Positions 1 through 11,444 of a stretch of DNA of 64,000 nt are shown here, piece after piece. The translations under genes and the position numbers were made by a program. Source of the DNA: Riptortus pedestris (taxonomy: Eukaryota; Arthropoda; Insecta; Hemiptera; Alydidae); the NCBI GenBank assembly GCA_019009955.1, contig CM032228.1, forward strand, positions 206,163,001 to 206,227,000, given 5' to 3'. The number at the start of each line of letters is the position of its first letter. Position 1 is the stretch's first letter. The notes beneath the pieces were generated by a model. The model worked only from the letters and a program-made list of their open reading frames with translations, ran no database searches and had not been told where the DNA came from.

Positions 1-714
1 AATTGTGGACTCCCGCTTTAGTTTATAGTGTATAACTCATTTATGCTTCTGTATACGGCAAAAGTGCATATAACAAAAGTTACTCTAAATAACAAAATAA
101 ACAACTTTTGTTATGTGCGTATTTGCTGAAAAAGCAATAGGAAACAAAATATCGCTATTTTTAATTTCAGGCCTCCCTTATAACCCCCACTCCTGCCCTT
201 CCCTAGAAATGTTAGTATGGCTTATTATAAGGAAATCGTTAGTATTAATTCACATAGCGAGTTTGGTTTAGTTCGGTTGAGTCTTTTGTGCCAAATAAAA
301 TTGTGGACTCCCGCTATAGTTTTTAGCGTATAACTCATTTATACTTCCGTATACGGCAAAAGTGCATATAACAAAAGTTACTCTAAATTACAAAATAAAC
401 AACTTTTGTTATGTGCATATTTGCTGAAAAAGCAATAGGAAACGAAATATCGCTATTTTTAATTTCAGGCCTCCCTTATAACCCCCACTCCTGTTCGTCT
501 TAGAGAATATTAATATAGCCTAAAGTTGGGCTAGTAGTAATATACATACCAAGTTTCATAAAATTCGGTTCAGCCGTTTATGCGTGAAAAGGTAACAAAT
601 AAACAAACAAACAGACACAAAAGAAACAAAATGTAGTTATGGTGTCAATGACATGTGAAACGAAAAGTTATCATGAAATTTCACGAAAAAAATCAATGTA
701 CAGACAGAGGTTAC

Positions 715-720
<6 letters not shown>
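1..720 (+). repeat. Family H repeat: two tandem ~295-bp units plus inner end
   Basis: Two and a bit units of a ~295-bp tandem repeat. Each contains AACAAAAGTT then AACTTTTGTT, the phrase aggcctcccttataaccccc, and a unit boundary near attgtggactcccgct. They are followed by the family's inner end (cgtttatgcgtgaaaaggta, an (ACAA)n tract, gacagaggttacaatttta), which runs into (TA)n at 721-774. The same modules recur at 12230-14790, 39430-40404, 52020-52456, 62158-62624 and 63614-64000. Non-coding. The copy continues past the left edge of the window. Confidence 0.8.

Positions 721-774
<54 letters not shown>
721..774. repeat. (TA)n microsatellite
   Basis: About 27 TA dinucleotides abutting the inner end of the family H copy. 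The next 160 bases (775-938) hold no recognisable feature. Confidence 0.95.
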
Positions 775-779
<5 letters not shown>

Positions 780-938
780 CATTTTTGTAGGTCTCTGATT
801 TATATTTCGGTTGTTAATGATGTCTGATAATTCTGAATTCTTCAAGCAAAACAAATTATTGTGTCAAATAGAAGCTAGTTATAGACAGATTTTTATATCT
901 GAACTGGTAAGAAAAAACTTTGAAACCAGAAATAAAAA

Positions 939-1378
939 GTCTGTCTCGCAGGGGCTGCATAAACTAAGCAGATTTCCCACGTGAAGTTTTACAATAGAGA
1001 AATTTCACGAGAGCCGAGCCAGTCAAGGAAACGGCCGAACTAGCTTTTGGCGGGAAAGCAACTCTTCCGTTAGGCACCCAGATTTAATAAAAATGCAAAT
1101 ATCTCGGTTAATATTCAAGATAGAGAAAAAATGTATATAACAATATTTATAGTAAATTTAATTTGCAATAAGATTTATTCTGTACAATTTTTCGATCGGA
1201 CGTATAGTAACGAAGATATTTCGAATTTTCAAAAATCCTCCCCTCTAAACCCCCCCCCCCTCCCACTGGTCCGATTTCAGCCGCTAACGAACTAGATCTT
1301 TCTTTTTACATAAAACGACTAAATATCAAGTTTAGTAACAATTAAACAAAAATTGCGACCGCTAGAGCGGAAACAGAC

Positions 1379-1442
<64 letters not shown>

Positions 1443-1635
1443 GAGGATTTCGGCTATCTGCTCCAGCGGTTGGAATTTTTGTTTTGCAAATTTTCAATGG
1501 AAATACGTCCATCTTCGTCAGGCATTAATTTGATTTTAATGGCTACTTCAATTAATATATGTTTTGGAGTTTTATAGCAGATAGCCGAAATCCTCATAAT
1601 GACGATACTTCCCAGCGATGTAGCCTCAAAAATAG

Positions 1636-1689
<54 letters not shown>

Positions 1690-1790
1690 TTTTGAACGGA
1701 CCTCATTTTCGTCATCTACTAGGTAGGATCGATGGACATTTGAAGAAAAATTTTGAAAATTCCGCTAAAATGAAAATTCAGTAACCTAGA
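939..1790 (+). repeat. Family F2 interspersed element with (TA)n cores and nested MITE
   Basis: Begins agtctgtctcgcaggggctg, then the shared motif ctaagcagatttccc. It continues through a tract found in every F2 copy (atctcggttaatattcaaga; a C-rich run near 1250; gcgaccgctagagcgg) to (TA)n at 1379-1437. After a nested 163-bp MITE there is a second (TA)n at 1641-1686, and then the F2 right arm (ttttgaacggacctcatttt, gatggacatttgaagaaaaa). The terminal palindrome is decayed here. Short reading frames made of repeated Tyr-Ile are translations of the TA arrays and are not genes. Confidence 0.8.
1438..1600. mobile_element. 163-bp MITE with perfect 25-bp terminal inverted repeats
   Basis: The left arm 1438-1462 (attatgaggatttcggctat then ctgct) is the exact reverse complement of 1576-1600. 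The 113-bp interior is non-coding. It lies between two (TA)n arrays within an F2 copy. This fits a Tc1/mariner-type MITE inserted at a TA site, but the target duplication cannot be separated from the microsatellite. No other copy was seen in the window. Confidence 0.8.
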
Positions 1791-2209
1791 CAAATTATAT
1801 GTTCTAATCTCATGGATATTTGTTTAAATTTTTAGAATTAATTAAATTTTGTTGACAAGTTTCTATACGATTCTTCAATATAGGAATAATTGACCGTGTT
1901 TCTTGTTTTGAACCTTCCCCAACCCCTGTTTCTAAAATCACATTCGCGTCTTACAATTTACATTTTTCAAATCTCTCTTTTAAGCAAATACCCAAAACCT
2001 AAGGGAAACAAAGGTGGTTTAAAATATGATAATATATCCTTCTTCCCTAGAGCCTATCCATTTTTTTAAATCTTGTCAACCTCCAAGACTCACATGTACT
2101 CATGAAAATAAAAAAAACAGTCATTCCAAGGAAATATGTTTTTAGACGAGAAATTAACAAAAAAAAAGTTCAATAAATCATAAAACACTATATAACCAAA
2201 ACAATATTC
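1791..2209. other. Intergenic stretch without recognised feature
   Basis: AT-rich unique-looking sequence between the F2 copy and the presumed end of the alpha-SNAP transcript. No coding or structural signal was seen. Confidence 0.5.
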
Positions 2210-3413
2210 TTTATTTAAACATTTATGATTCATAATTACCATGTAACTAAATTAAATTAAATCACAAGTTCTGAACAGAAATTATTTATGTAGGCAAAAG
2301 GCAACAATAGAAAGCCTTAAATTAAATTAAACAATATATTATAAATAATTTTTCAATATATATATATATACTATATACAAAAACAACTTATTATACAAAA
2401 AATAATTCTATAAATAGGACCATTTCAAGACAAATAAAAATATACACATACATATACAACCTTCACACAGATCTCTTGTTAAAACAAACAAACTCAACAA
2501 CAGATTTAAACAGATGCCTTTCTTTTGTACAAGCTAATAAAGAAATTAATACTATTCAAATAAAAATCATGGGTGGAGTACTATGAAATGTACACAAGAC
2601 AGCCACAGAGAACTCATTTAATAAGTAACTTACCCTAATGTCGTAGGTAACAAGCCCAATTGTAGTAACGTTGCTACATTACTCAATTAAATCTAGTACA
2701 AATTTAAGAAAACATTTCTCAGATAACAATTTTACAAAAAATGTTATTAGTAAGGTTTTATTTTTATACTGTGTTATTTACACAAACATATAAACAATGA
2801 GTTGGAGATTTTTCCAAATTTGCACATTGTTATAAGAAAAAGAAATTTCCTTTTCTTGTCATAGGAATGTGAATGTAATACATATATATATTAGATGCTA
2901 CAAAAAGGACTGCATTTTTTTTTTAATAAATTTTTCTATTTTATATATACTTTTGTGACAGATAACTAATACGAGGAAATAAGAAAAAATATTATTTTAG
3001 ATAAGTCTTAATTCCATGAAAATAAACAATAAATGTTAATAAAAAAAAAAACCGTTTCATCACTAGTCTTTTATAAAGTTAAATGAAAAATTTCAACAAT
3101 TTCAGAATACAAAAGGTTGATCAAGCTACAGAAAAATAGTTCAGTAATGAGTGTACTGGGTGCAAGGATAAAGTGTTCACCTTAAATCAGTAAATAGGAA
3201 GAACATTAAAACCTGCAAGTTTCAAATATGTGCTAAAATAAACTTTGAAGCCAGTTGTTAATTATTTAGAAATAAGATGAAAAAAATATAACCCATCAAT
3301 TTCAATAGAAAATACTGCATTATTTCTAAATATTGCATGCAACTTGCTAGCTGGGCAAACGGAGGTTTTTTGAAGAGTTTTGAATGCACATTTGAATAAT
3401 AATTGGGTATAAT
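2210..3413 (-). other. Probable 3' UTR of alpha-SNAP with poly(A) signal candidates
   Basis: Sequence downstream of the alpha-SNAP stop codon (minus strand). It is free of the interspersed repeats that crowd the rest of the window. AATAAA hexamers on the minus strand occur at about 2757-2762 and 2210-2215. Which one is used cannot be decided from sequence, so the extent is inference. Confidence 0.35.
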
Positions 3414-6400
3414 TCAGCGAAGGTCTGGATTATCATTAACCTGTTTCTTGATGCGGAGCAAAATAGTCGTGTACCATTGATCAAGTCGTGAAATTGAATC
3501 ATAATCCTTGACTGCTTCGGTAAAGCCATCAGCATTTTGCTCTTCAATGTGATCAATTAAAACCTAGAATAGAAACAAGAATAATTAATTTGAACATTTC
3601 TGAATGGTTTACTAATATAAAAAATAATCACAAGTTTTATCTAGCATACAACAGTCAAGCTAGGATAAGGCAGTATGAGGCAAAAGTGCGGAACTGTAAA
3701 CACCTTGTTTGGCAGGTCTAAGTCATAGAATCATTTCGAAAGGTAATGAATATAATCGATAACATTTTTAAGAAATTACTCTATACTAGACATAGAGAAT
3801 GGTAATAAACTCAGAAGAAAATTTTTTCAAGAAGGTGCAGCATGAACTAAACAGATTTCCGAAGTGCTGGAATGGTAGATCAATGTGGTCACCTCAAATT
3901 CAATTTCCTTTTTCTCCACTAATAAGAAGTCTAAATAACCTCAACTTGACATTTAAGTTGGGCATGAGATGATTAATGATGAAATTGTTGATATAAGTGA
4001 AAATAAATAAGATTGGGAATTAACTTAAGGCTGAAAAGGAAAAATGAATATAGCTCGCTTAATATCAAAATGAGAGAGACAAAATATTTTAGGATATTAT
4101 ATGGTTAATAAGATTGATTATATACCATTTCTAGTTCCAACTCACAATTAAAGAGATATTTCAATTTTTTTTATTTTAATCTACAACTGCTGACCCAATT
4201 TTGACTATTAAATAATTATAAATATTGAGTATGGTAATGATTAAGTAAATATCGAGATCTCAAGAATATATAATCTATTTTGATGGTGTCTAATCGAACC
4301 TATTAGTATGTATCTCACATACATTAAAAAATAATTTAACTATATAAAAATAAATGTAAATTAATCATCGGCATGATTAAAGAAGAGTACCTTTAAAAGT
4401 TTGTATTCTCGTGAATCTTGAAATGTGGGGTAGAGATCAACATATCGTTCCATAGCTTGTTGGGCATTGAGGACATCAACACATAAATGACAGAGAGCAG
4501 CCCTGAAAAAGTACTCCTTAGCACTATATTTCAGTAATGAACTGTCCAGAGAAGATGAAGCAACCTAAAAGAAACAATGTAAATTTAATATGACTTAAAA
4601 TTAAGCAGATAATTATAGACAAATAATGTAGCAGGTCTCAGGCAATCATCTCAGTAAAAGAAGTTGCTTTATTGCATACATAATCTTCCATTTTCAAAGT
4701 AATGTATTAGTTAGTGACTCGTTAAGCCAACCAATGGGAATCTTCAGCCTAAAATATAACTAAATATTTAGAGACCTATAAAAGGTTAAACAACAGTAAA
4801 CAATACTTTAACAAGGGGAATAAACATTGCAAACTTATGTAACAAGATACTTTTAACACTATATTATGACATTTTTTCAATGTTATTTTTTTTAAAAAAA
4901 GTCTAGAATTCATATTTGTCCTTCAACAGGCATATGTCATCCAAATGGGATGAAGTAATGGTTATTTCCTGCCAGGTGAAAGTCCTTTTTTCATCATTGG
5001 TTCATTTCCAATAGCCCAATCCACTACTGTAATCAATTAACTCCTTAGATTTTGTTGTGTCTACCCTACTGTTATAATAATTTGTAAGATTTCTGTCAAG
5101 CAACATGTATGCCATCTCATACTAGAATAAATAATAGTCATGATGATTAATTAATTTTAATTAAAAGCTATATTAAGCTTGGCATCGAAAGCGCTTGCCA
5201 GCTGTACTCGATCATCATTCAGTGATGACGGTCTTCACCGAAAGGTATGACAACAGTATCATTTATATGCTAACCCTTTATTTGATTTACCAAAAGCTAT
5301 TTATGTTCAAAATTAAACTTTGATTAACCTTTGCATACACACACTGAAAATTAAAAAAACAACAACTGAATGTTTTAAGTTGTTAAAGAAGGTGTTTGGA
5401 GATAATTACATGTCACATAGTCAAATTTTTGAAAGGTACAAATCATTTTTCGAAGGTAGAGGGGTTTCTAAAGATGATGCTCCTGGTCGACTTGCGACAT
5501 CAAGAACTGGTGAAAACAGTACTACATTGAGGTCCTGAGAAAGCTTAGGGAAAGACTGAATAAGAAAAAGCCAGATCTGTGGAGCAACAACATGTGGATT
5601 TGCCAGCAAGACAACAAATGGCATAAAATGCACTCTTTTTGAAACAGTTCTTGGCAGACAAATGCATTCCTCTGCTCAAGCGTCAACTGCATTGCAATCT
5701 GCGCAATGTGATTTCAAACTGTTTCCAAAAATGAAATGTGCAATGAAGGAAACACATTTTCAGTCTATTGAAGAGGCGAAGGCTAATAGTTCATCATGCA
5801 GATGCTGCATAAACTAAGCAATTTCCCAAGTGCTGGTATGAACATTCTTAATGAAAATCAAATTAGTTGAAGTAGAAGTTTACTGAAGGCTGAAAGCAAG
5901 AATGTATGAATAACTAACTTTATATTTACTCAAAAAAAGTATAGAACAAAAATTGTGGGGCATCGATAATTTTAAAAAATTCGTTTTTAAATTGGGCATA
6001 AAATTGACATAAGATTGGTTCTATACAATCTTTCAATCTGATATGTAATAAAGAAGATATTTTCATCTTTCGAAATGTCCTCCTAAACCCCCCCCCCCAC
6101 AGTCCCTATTTCATCCAATAACAAATGTGATCTTTAGTTTTACAGAAAATGTTTCAATAAGTTTGGTAATGATCAAACAAAAATTGTGACCACTAAAGCA
6201 TTAACATACACTTACTTGTAACGACCTCATTTCCGTCATCTCCTAGGTAGGATCATTGGATATTTGAAGAAATTTTAAAACAATCATGTCATCAGTACAA
6301 CTGCAATAACTGATTTCCACTAAGGGAAATCTGCAAAACAGCAGACATACTGAAAAAGGTGATATCCAATTGGCCTGCAGGCACTGCTTTGAAGAGTGGA

Positions 6401-9317
6401 AAAATCAATCGCAGTGTTGTATTTATAGGGAAGGGGGATACGTTGATGAGGAGTAAAAGGAATTTCTATAATCTTTTCAATAAAACTTATTTTTATGACC
6501 ACTCCGGTTATTTAATTGTCACACCAAGTATAACTAAAGGCTCACTCAGTGATGAGATAGCGAATTTGTGACTAGAAAGCATAGTGATTCTGTCCCAGGA
6601 GGGGTCTGCTAAATTTTCATTAGCTATACAATTCCTAGTCACACAAAATTAAACTTCTACTGGTCTTCGGAGTGACTACTCAGTATTGTGAGTCAACTGA
6701 GAAGTTAAAGAAGATTAAAGAATTAGTAACAAACTTTGGACTTTCGTCACTAGCAGAAAAAATTTTGGGGCCCCATATTTTCCCACTTGCATGGCATAAC
6801 TCGTTTTTCATGGGCGGTTAATAGCCCACCCATGAAAGAAGAGTTATGCCAAAGGTAAAGACATTAAAATGTCTGCAGTAATAAATAAAAAATATTAAAA
6901 CATAATTTGATGAATTATTTATCCGTGATTATGGAAATATAATAAAGAACATTTGGTTTTCACAGCTCTGTTCATCAATGTTGCATAAACAATACAAGTA
7001 AAAAATTGGATTTTCTTTCATTTTGAATATAAGTCAACTTCATTATAAGACCCTATACCGCAAATTCAAAGTACTCACATTAAATAGAAAATAATACATA
7101 AGTCAAAAATCATTTTAAAAGAAATAGAAAATGTAACACTCAAATTAAATTTCAATTTGACTAAATTCCAACAAAACTCTGATACAGAAAGTTTACGTAA
7201 CTAACATTCTTGACTTTATATTGCCAATCCAATAGACTAAAATGTAGTTAAACTTTTCTTTCAAACTGTTCTATACAAATAAAAAATAAAAATACATATT
7301 TTATTAAATAAATTAGTTATTATAAAAAAAAAAAAAGAATATTGCAATGAATTAGTATTCAAAACAATGGCTATTCCAATTATTATTGAAGAAAGTGCAA
7401 AAATTAAAGACATTATGTAGCTAGTTTCTCTTTAAAAAAATGTTTATTAATGCCTAATTTATCATACTTTAACTAAATGGGATGGTTTATCGAAAGGTTA
7501 CCACCCTTTTCAAAACCAAGTTGGGAGTAAGGATTATATTTAGTTAGTTTTTAGCTCGTCACTAAATAAATATTTATTGCCCAGGCGGGAAATCAAACTC
7601 ACAACTAGGTTTACCAAGTGAATAAAGGCTTTAACTCATATTGCCAAGTTATTCATAATATTATTAAAAAATACTTCTGAACTGAATAAAATGGTTCCTT
7701 ATAACTTCCATGCCAATATATCTTAGCTAAAACCACTTATTCATGAAAAATATATATTAAATATCAAATATAAAATGCCAAAAGTCTGAAACTGTTATAT
7801 TGTCCTCATTTGCATGGACTAATTTTAAATAATAAAAAAAAATTAACATATAATAAGGATTAAATAAAATATAAAATCGCTGGAAAAAAGTGATAAATAA
7901 AATAAAACATAAATAAAGGAAGGAAAATTGTCCCTTTAAAAAATAATAATAATCCCAAAAGAAGTTAAAATGTGTTTTTTTAAAAATAAAATTAATTCAT
8001 AAATCATTCAAATTAATTAAAATCATTAACCTTTAATTCTGCCTTAATTTAAAGTACTATATTTACAATATGACCATGAGGATAGAACACTTTAATTAGC
8101 TAAAAGTACTGTAATGGTAATTGGGAAATAATGACTGGCATAAGGGGAAGTGAAACCATAGTAACACTGCCCTAATTCAATTGATCCAAACTTCAAAAAA
8201 TAATGAAACTAAAAATTAGCAACTAACTATATTTCCTTTTAGTATATCAAAATTTCTTTGAATTTATTAAAACAAAGAAAATGACTTAATCGATTCCAAA
8301 GAACAAAGGGAAAATATAGCATTATTTATGAGTCATGTAACTTTCCATTAACAAAGAAATATATTTGTAAAGTACTAAAAGTAATATAGTTGTTAAGTTG
8401 CCTGATGTATGGCACCACTAAAAGAAAATAAATGTAATAAAGAACAAAATACTAAATACTCATAAATATCAATATGAAAATTAATATTATTGTGCTAAAA
8501 ATAGGAAGTTGAAGCTTACTTGCTCATATATTTGAATGGCTTTGTCATAATTCTCTAACTGTGCAGCATACTGGGCAACTTTAAGCATACACTTGTTGGC
8601 TGCTGAGTTACTTTCTTCTCCTTTAAAATAATCAGCTGCTTGTTCGTAATGTTGAACAGCACGTTCGAGGTCTACTGCTTCAGTCTCATACATTTCAGCT
8701 ATGGTCTGGTGATGCTTCGCAGCCATCGTAAACCTTCCCATGTCAGTGTAAATTTCTATAGCTTTCAGTAAGCAGTTAACACCCTCTGAAAGTTATACAC
8801 GATTATATGTCACATTTGCTATGCAAAACAGCATAAGATCTCAAAGAATTTCTAGGGAAAATTGGTATACCATTAGGGTCAGATTTCTTATAACAATTAG
8901 CAGCATCAACATAGTTTGTAGCAGCATCATGCCGACTCCCAAGTTTTGAATAAAGAGCTGCAGCCTCACAAAAAGCATTACCTGCAGCACCCCACTTTTT
9001 GGCCATTTTGAACATATTTGCTGCTCTTTGGTAACATTCTATTGCTTCTTCAACCCGAGATGAGCCCCCACTGAGATTGAAAAGTGATTATCAGAATTTG
9101 ACTTCCAAGATTAGTTGACATCATTAAAACACAAAGAAACAAAAAGTGAAAAATGCAACTCATTTAATAATACATATATACATGAAAACTAAAAGTAAAT
9201 GGACGAACTTGATAAAGTGTCTCACCCAAAAAGTGATCCAAAGAAACTTTTATTGGACGTTAACTTCTTTTCGGCCTCGGCCAAAAACTGCATCGCTTTC
9301 TGTTCATTGTCAGCCAT
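3414..9317 (-). CDS. NAPA: alpha-soluble NSF attachment protein (alpha-SNAP), 5 coding exons
   Basis: Coding exons on the minus strand: 9226-9317, 8871-9070, 8520-8785, 4391-4564 and 3414-3563. All introns are GT-AG and the phases agree, giving 293 aa against about 292-295 in the family. The start [19 protein letters not shown] and the end NDNPDLR match alpha-SNAP. The N-terminal loop FFGSLFGG (about residues 25-32) corresponds to the membrane-binding loop, and the rest is the curved array of TPR-like helices ([36 protein letters not shown]). The penultimate Leu is kept; in known SNAPs this residue stimulates NSF. Known role: it binds SNARE bundles and recruits NSF for ATP-driven disassembly in the cytosol and at membranes. 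Intron 3 (4565-8519) and intron 4 (3564-4390) carry F2, mariner and SINE relics; intron 2 is only 85 bp. 5' UTR exons were not determined. Confidence 0.96.
3830..4260 (+). repeat. Decayed family F2 copy in alpha-SNAP intron 4
   Basis: Recognisable F2 words in order with many substitutions: ctaaacagatttccgaagtg near 3855, ggctgaaaa, tagctcgcttaatatcaaaa, and an internal tract near 4110-4200. No (TA)n core or right end was found. Confidence 0.5.
5183..5260 (+). repeat. Fragment related to the inverted repeat of COG2 intron 3
   Basis: The words gcatcgaaagcgctt and gtgatgacggtcttcaccga recall gatgatgcagtgcatcgaaa at 18275-18300. Both contain GATGA, a short stem-loop and GAAA. The relationship is weak and could be to a SINE or LINE tail. 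It sits immediately upstream of a mariner fossil. Confidence 0.3.
5310..5790 (+). pseudogene. Mariner-type transposase fossil, internally deleted
   Basis: At 5340-5535 the translation [20 protein letters not shown], then [14 protein letters not shown]...[15 protein letters not shown], has the pattern of the N-terminal helix-turn-helix half of mariner transposases. From about 5570, in shifted frames, come C-terminal pieces: [20 protein letters not shown] and [20 protein letters not shown]. The central part, with the first catalytic Asp, is missing, and stops and frameshifts follow. It is a dead copy in alpha-SNAP intron 3, on the opposite strand to the gene. The boundaries are approximate and no terminal repeats were identified. 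Confidence 0.75.
5800..6333 (+). repeat. Old family F2 copy without a TA array (alpha-SNAP intron 3)
   Basis: F2 landmarks in order: gctgcataaactaagcaatt, a C-run near 6090, aacaaaaattgtgaccacta near 6175, then directly the right arm (cgacctcatttccgtcatct at about 6219) and gatttccactaagggaaatc near the end. In place of a (TA)n core there is only a short stretch around acatacacttacttg. Confidence 0.75.
6792..6851. repeat. Short inverted repeat, 23-bp arms, 14-nt loop
   Basis: 6792-6814 (tggcataactcgtttttcat ggg) pairs with 6829-6851 with two mismatches. It lies in alpha-SNAP intron 3, so the pre-mRNA could form a stable hairpin. It could be a tiny foldback element relic. Confidence 0.75.
7475..7655 (-). 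repeat. tRNA-derived SINE copy, degraded
   Basis: Reverse-complement matches to the SINE seen at 45979: gggatggtttatcgaaaggt near 7478, gtcactaaataaatatttat, cccaggcgggaaatcaaact, and ggctttaactcatattgcca. Lies in alpha-SNAP intron 3. Confidence 0.7.
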
Positions 9318-10098
9318 TTTAATCGCACTTATTAAAAAAACAAACTAAAACAGACCTACTAACTTCTAAATCTCACTGATCTTTATTGACTAAATGTTTA
9401 CAACAGAAGTCGAAAGATGGCAAAATTATCGGGAGCAAGAAGTACGCAGGCGCGATCATCAGATTGAAAAGTAAAGAAATCGTCAAACAAAAATTGGAAA
9501 CTAGACAAAATAATATCACTACGTCGAAAAATCCTTGAGCAAAATAAAAATATAAAATAATAATTCAAAACAATTAAGAGTCAGAAACTAATCAGCTGGA
9601 GATAACCAACTCAACACATGCAATCTAAATCAGTGACAGCCAAGAGACAGGAACGGTATTGTAACCAGTTATCACAGATATTTCGAAATCACTGAAGGAT
9701 CTGGAATAGGGGGAATTGACAACTATGTCAAAAATAAGTAAAGTAAAACATTTTTCAAGGTAGAAGAAATGAAAATGTAATATTTAATTTATTGTGTATA
9801 AACATGTTTTTACTGGAATATATGAGAAAAAATATGCTTTATAAAGAAATAATAAATATAGTAATTCGATTTCTTTTATTTATGAGATCACTTTTGAAAG
9901 TATGGTCACAAATTATTAGAAAAAAATCTTATCTCATTTTTAGAATTTTACACCCATAAAGCGTGAGTATTAAAGCAATTCTTGCTTCACCCCCCCCCCA
10001 CTCGAATTCCATGGACGTGCCAAGTTAGCTTTTCAACATGTTTAGTTTACCACAAAATATTACAATTTTATTTTTTAATCTACTAATGTAAAATAGCC
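9318..10098. other. Upstream region of alpha-SNAP, no other feature
   Basis: Should contain the alpha-SNAP promoter and any 5' UTR exons. No clear TATA box, CpG cluster or conserved ORF was recognised. Confidence 0.4.
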
Positions 10099-10200
10099 TG
10101 GGGCTCAGGTTAGCCATGTGAGTTAAAGCGTTGGCCTTAACCTCACATGGTAAACCTAGAGTGGTGAGTTCTATTCCCGCTGGGACAATAGGAATTTACA
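10099..10200 (+). repeat. tRNA-derived SINE, 5' part
   Basis: ggggctcaggttagccatgt starts the tRNA-like head. An A-box-like segment (tagccatgtgagttaaagc) and a B-box-like segment (gagttctattcc) stand in pol III spacing. Truncated after gacaataggaattta. Confidence 0.75.
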
Positions 10201-10475
10201 GTAAAACAATTGCAGAAACCGCGGTACAATTATTTTTTTAGTTAGTTGTGGAGAAATAATTGAAAATGTTTCTTTTCTTGTGAAAAAAAAATTGGTACTC
10301 CTAATACAAATACTAGTGATCGCCTATCCTTCTTTACATGGAAGTATTAAAATAAATATTTCTACCGTCCTAACAATACGATATTTAAAGAAGTATGGAG
10401 CATTTCATAGAATATAGAAAACAGTCAAGTGTTTTTAGCAGATTTTCTTCAGATTATTATTATTATATTATTTTG

Positions 10476-10581
10476 AATGAACCTCATTTTCGTCATCTCC
10501 TGGGAAGGGTCGATGGACATTTGAAGAAATTTTTCGAAAATCGCGTCATGAGTACGACCCTTAAGGGAAATCTGCTAATAT
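10476..10581 (+). repeat. Family F2 right arm
   Basis: gaatgaacctcattttcgtc through gatggacatttgaagaaatt to a palindromic end cccttaagggaaatctgct. It faces the right end of the next F2 copy across about 10 bp, forming a head-to-head pair. Confidence 0.85.
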
Positions 10582-10591
10582 CAGTTCAATT

Positions 10592-10715
10592 TTAGCAGAT
10601 TTCCCTTGAGGGAAATCAGCTATTAAGGTTGTACTCATGACGGAATTTTCGAAATTTTTCTTCAAATGTCCATCGATCCTACCTAGTAGATGACGAAAAT
10701 GAGGTCCGTTCAAAA

Positions 10716-10768
<53 letters not shown>

Positions 10769-11208
10769 CTGTTACTGCTCTAGCGGTCGCAATTTTTGTT
10801 TAACCGTTACCAAACTCGATATTTAGTCGTTTTATGTAAAAAGAAAGATCAAGTTCAATAACGGCTGAAATCGGACCAGTGGGAGGGGGGTTTAGAGGGG
10901 AGGATTTTCGAAACTTCGAAATATCTCCGTTACTATACGTCGGATCGAAAAATTGTATAGAACCAATCATATTGCAAATTAAATTTACTATAAATATTGT
11001 CATTTACATTATTTCTCTATCTTGAATATTAACCGAGATATTTACATTTTTATTAAATCGGGGCGCCTAACGGACGAGAGTTACTTTCCCGCCAAAAGCT
11101 AGTTCGGCCGTTTCCTTCAATGGCTCGGCTCTCGTGAAATTTCTCTATTGTAAAACTTCACGTGGGAAATCTGCTTAGTTTACGCTGCCCCTGCGTGATG
11201 GACTTTTT
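10592..11208 (-). repeat. Family F2 element, near full length
   Basis: Right end ttagcagatttcccttgagg, right arm, (TA)n at about 10721-10765, then internal landmarks in reverse (gctctagcggtcgcaatttt; gggaggggggtttagagggg; cttgaatattaaccgagata) and the left end ctgcccctgcgtgatggact. Flanked by TTTT on both sides. Non-coding. Confidence 0.85.
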
Positions 11209-11283
11209 CAACTTCATGGACACCTAACACCCACTAATCAAATTCACCTATAGTTTATGTTCATTTAGTCTGATCTTTACTTT
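11209..11283. repeat. 75-bp unit repeated at 15525-15598
   Basis: catggacacctaacacccac followed by taatcaaattcacctatagt and ttatgttcatttagtctgat is repeated almost unchanged after the next F2 copy. An F2 element plus this flank was therefore probably duplicated in tandem. Confidence 0.85.
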
Positions 11284-11394
11284 TAGGAGATTTCCCTTGA
11301 GGGAAATCAGTTATTGAGGTCGTACTCACGACGCGATTTTCGAAAATTTTCTTCAAATGTCCATCGATCCCATCGACGAAAATGAAGTCCGTCC

Positions 11395-11443
<49 letters not shown>
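11284..11443 (-). repeat. Family F2, right half (interrupted copy)
   Basis: taggagatttcccttgaggg to tgaagtccgtccaaaattat, then (TA)n at 11400-11443. The left half resumes at 15080 after the inserted 3.6-kb family H palindrome. Confidence 0.85.

Positions 11444-11444
<1 letters not shown>

Noticed and set aside
1353..1784. Open frames rich in alternating Tyr-Ile at this and other (TA)n sites
   Set aside because: They are translations of (TA)n arrays with random flanks and have no protein character.
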